A DNA stretch of 64,000 nucleotides, taken from Azadirachta indica (lineage: Eukaryota; Streptophyta; Magnoliopsida; Sapindales; Meliaceae). Positions 63,321-64,000 of the stretch are shown here, piece after piece (the first letter of the stretch is position 1; every line of letters starts with the position of its first letter). A program made the position numbers and the translations under genes. Where the stretch lies: positions 10,946,363 to 11,010,362 of the forward strand of contig CM040449.1 of the NCBI GenBank assembly GCA_022749755.1. The letters are read 5' to 3'. Below the pieces are notes generated by a model. It was not told the DNA's origin. It was given only the letters and a program-made list of their open reading frames with translations, and made no database searches.

Positions 63321-64000
63321 CTGATATGAGGCAGCACAGTGACTTTTGATTGTCAATAAACGTACGTAGCAGAGCACACCCAGAGATATAAAAATAATAC
63401 AATGCTCACAATAATGAAATTTAGAAATAAGCAAGTACCACTAGCAAGTTGTATGCACCAATCAACCAAAGGATCAAAAGTTCAAAAACTGAAAAAAGGG
63501 GCCCGAAAGGAAGTATTGTGTGCAACAATATTCTATTAGCTCTAACATGTTAAATTTGCAGAATGCAATGTAAGACAAAAAAGGATACTAACAATCATCT
63601 TTAAAAGGTTTGGGTTTTGCAGCAAACAAAAAGATACTGAGTTTTGTAGATAACTATCCTCCTCATCAAATATCTAAGCAACAAACCTGAAAGCACAATG
63701 AGTTATGAAGTATTATGGAGCACGCTTGTATTTGTGCACTTCAAAAGCCACATTCCAAAACAATGCTGACCCGAGACTTTCTCTTTTCCTAGTCTTCCGA
63801 TCTCTCACAGCACTTACATGCCTCCAAGCCATAACTAGTCTCAACTAAGTTTACTTCCAAGAAATTTGTCAGGTTCCCAAGGGTGCTCTTAAAAAAATTA
63901 TGTCAGATTTAAATTTGAGGCACTGAACTATCACCATCTAATAGCACTTTCACCAAAACATAGGATCTTCTCTCTTAAAATAACAGATAGCATTGACCAT
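63321..64000 (-). other. Upstream introns/exons of the SGT/TPR gene, unresolved
   Basis: A minus-strand open stretch ending near 63675 after TTGCTTAG reads IFDEEDSYLQNSVSF and could be an upstream exon of the TPR gene. I cannot confirm its splice partners. The rest shows no clear coding sequence. Confidence 0.35.

Overview
This is a plant nuclear window. It is very AT-rich and has long gene-poor stretches. Its genes are split by GT-AG introns and encode plant-specific proteins: PsbS, a filament-like plant protein, a chloroplast acyl-CoA synthetase and an NPF nitrate transporter. It also holds an intron-containing elongator tRNA-Met of plant type. The proteins look like those of a eudicot, probably a rosid. 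I lean weakly to a Citrus-like genome from general familiarity with its repeats, but the sequence does not prove a species. No prokaryotic system, CRISPR array or autonomous transposon coding region was seen.

Layout: 1-1616 (-) 5' part of a predicted chloroplast coiled-coil protein, running off the left edge; 5429-7308 (+) TLC-domain membrane protein; 7859-7929 (-) degenerate tRNA-Gln; 8926-9010 (+) tRNA-Met with an 11-nt intron; 9590-12523 (-) filament-like plant protein (FPP) with an internal 42-bp repeat expansion; a gene-poor stretch of about 8.7 kb; 21268-22716 (+) PsbS; about 5 kb gene-poor; 27696-30027 (+) At4g08330-type zinc-ribbon protein; 31869-34223 (-) NPF2.12/2.13-like nitrate transporter; 37697-40459 (+) GDSL esterase/lipase; about 7 kb gene-poor; 47609-49056 (-) plant protein of unknown function with a Cys/His motif; 53525-58482 (-) LACS9-like long-chain acyl-CoA synthetase in eleven coding exons; 61324 to the right edge (-) SGT/TPR cochaperone, 5' part not resolved. 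All splice models were built by hand from reading frame, GT-AG borders and family similarity; phases close in every model.

The genes do not form a pathway. PsbS (photoprotection), LACS9 (fatty-acid activation at the plastid envelope) and the first gene are plastid-linked, but the clustering looks like ordinary conserved synteny. From memory, FPP and LACS9 are neighbours in Arabidopsis (At1g77580, At1g77590), and so are the SGT/TPR gene and the At4g08330-type gene (At4g08320, At4g08330). The window may therefore preserve an ancestral block whose two halves were kept differently in Arabidopsis.

Most of the unexplained structure is in small non-coding elements: a dispersed family with ends like GGGATAATAAC and GGTCCCTAAA, found at least eight times; a fold-back palindromic family clustered at 34.95-35.80 kb and again at 40.65 and 49.37 kb, the last nested in a member of the first family; and a pair of related hAT-like MITEs in opposite orientation in the two introns of the GDSL gene, so that exon 2 sits between inverted repeats. 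There is also a 30-base G run and several local tandem duplications.
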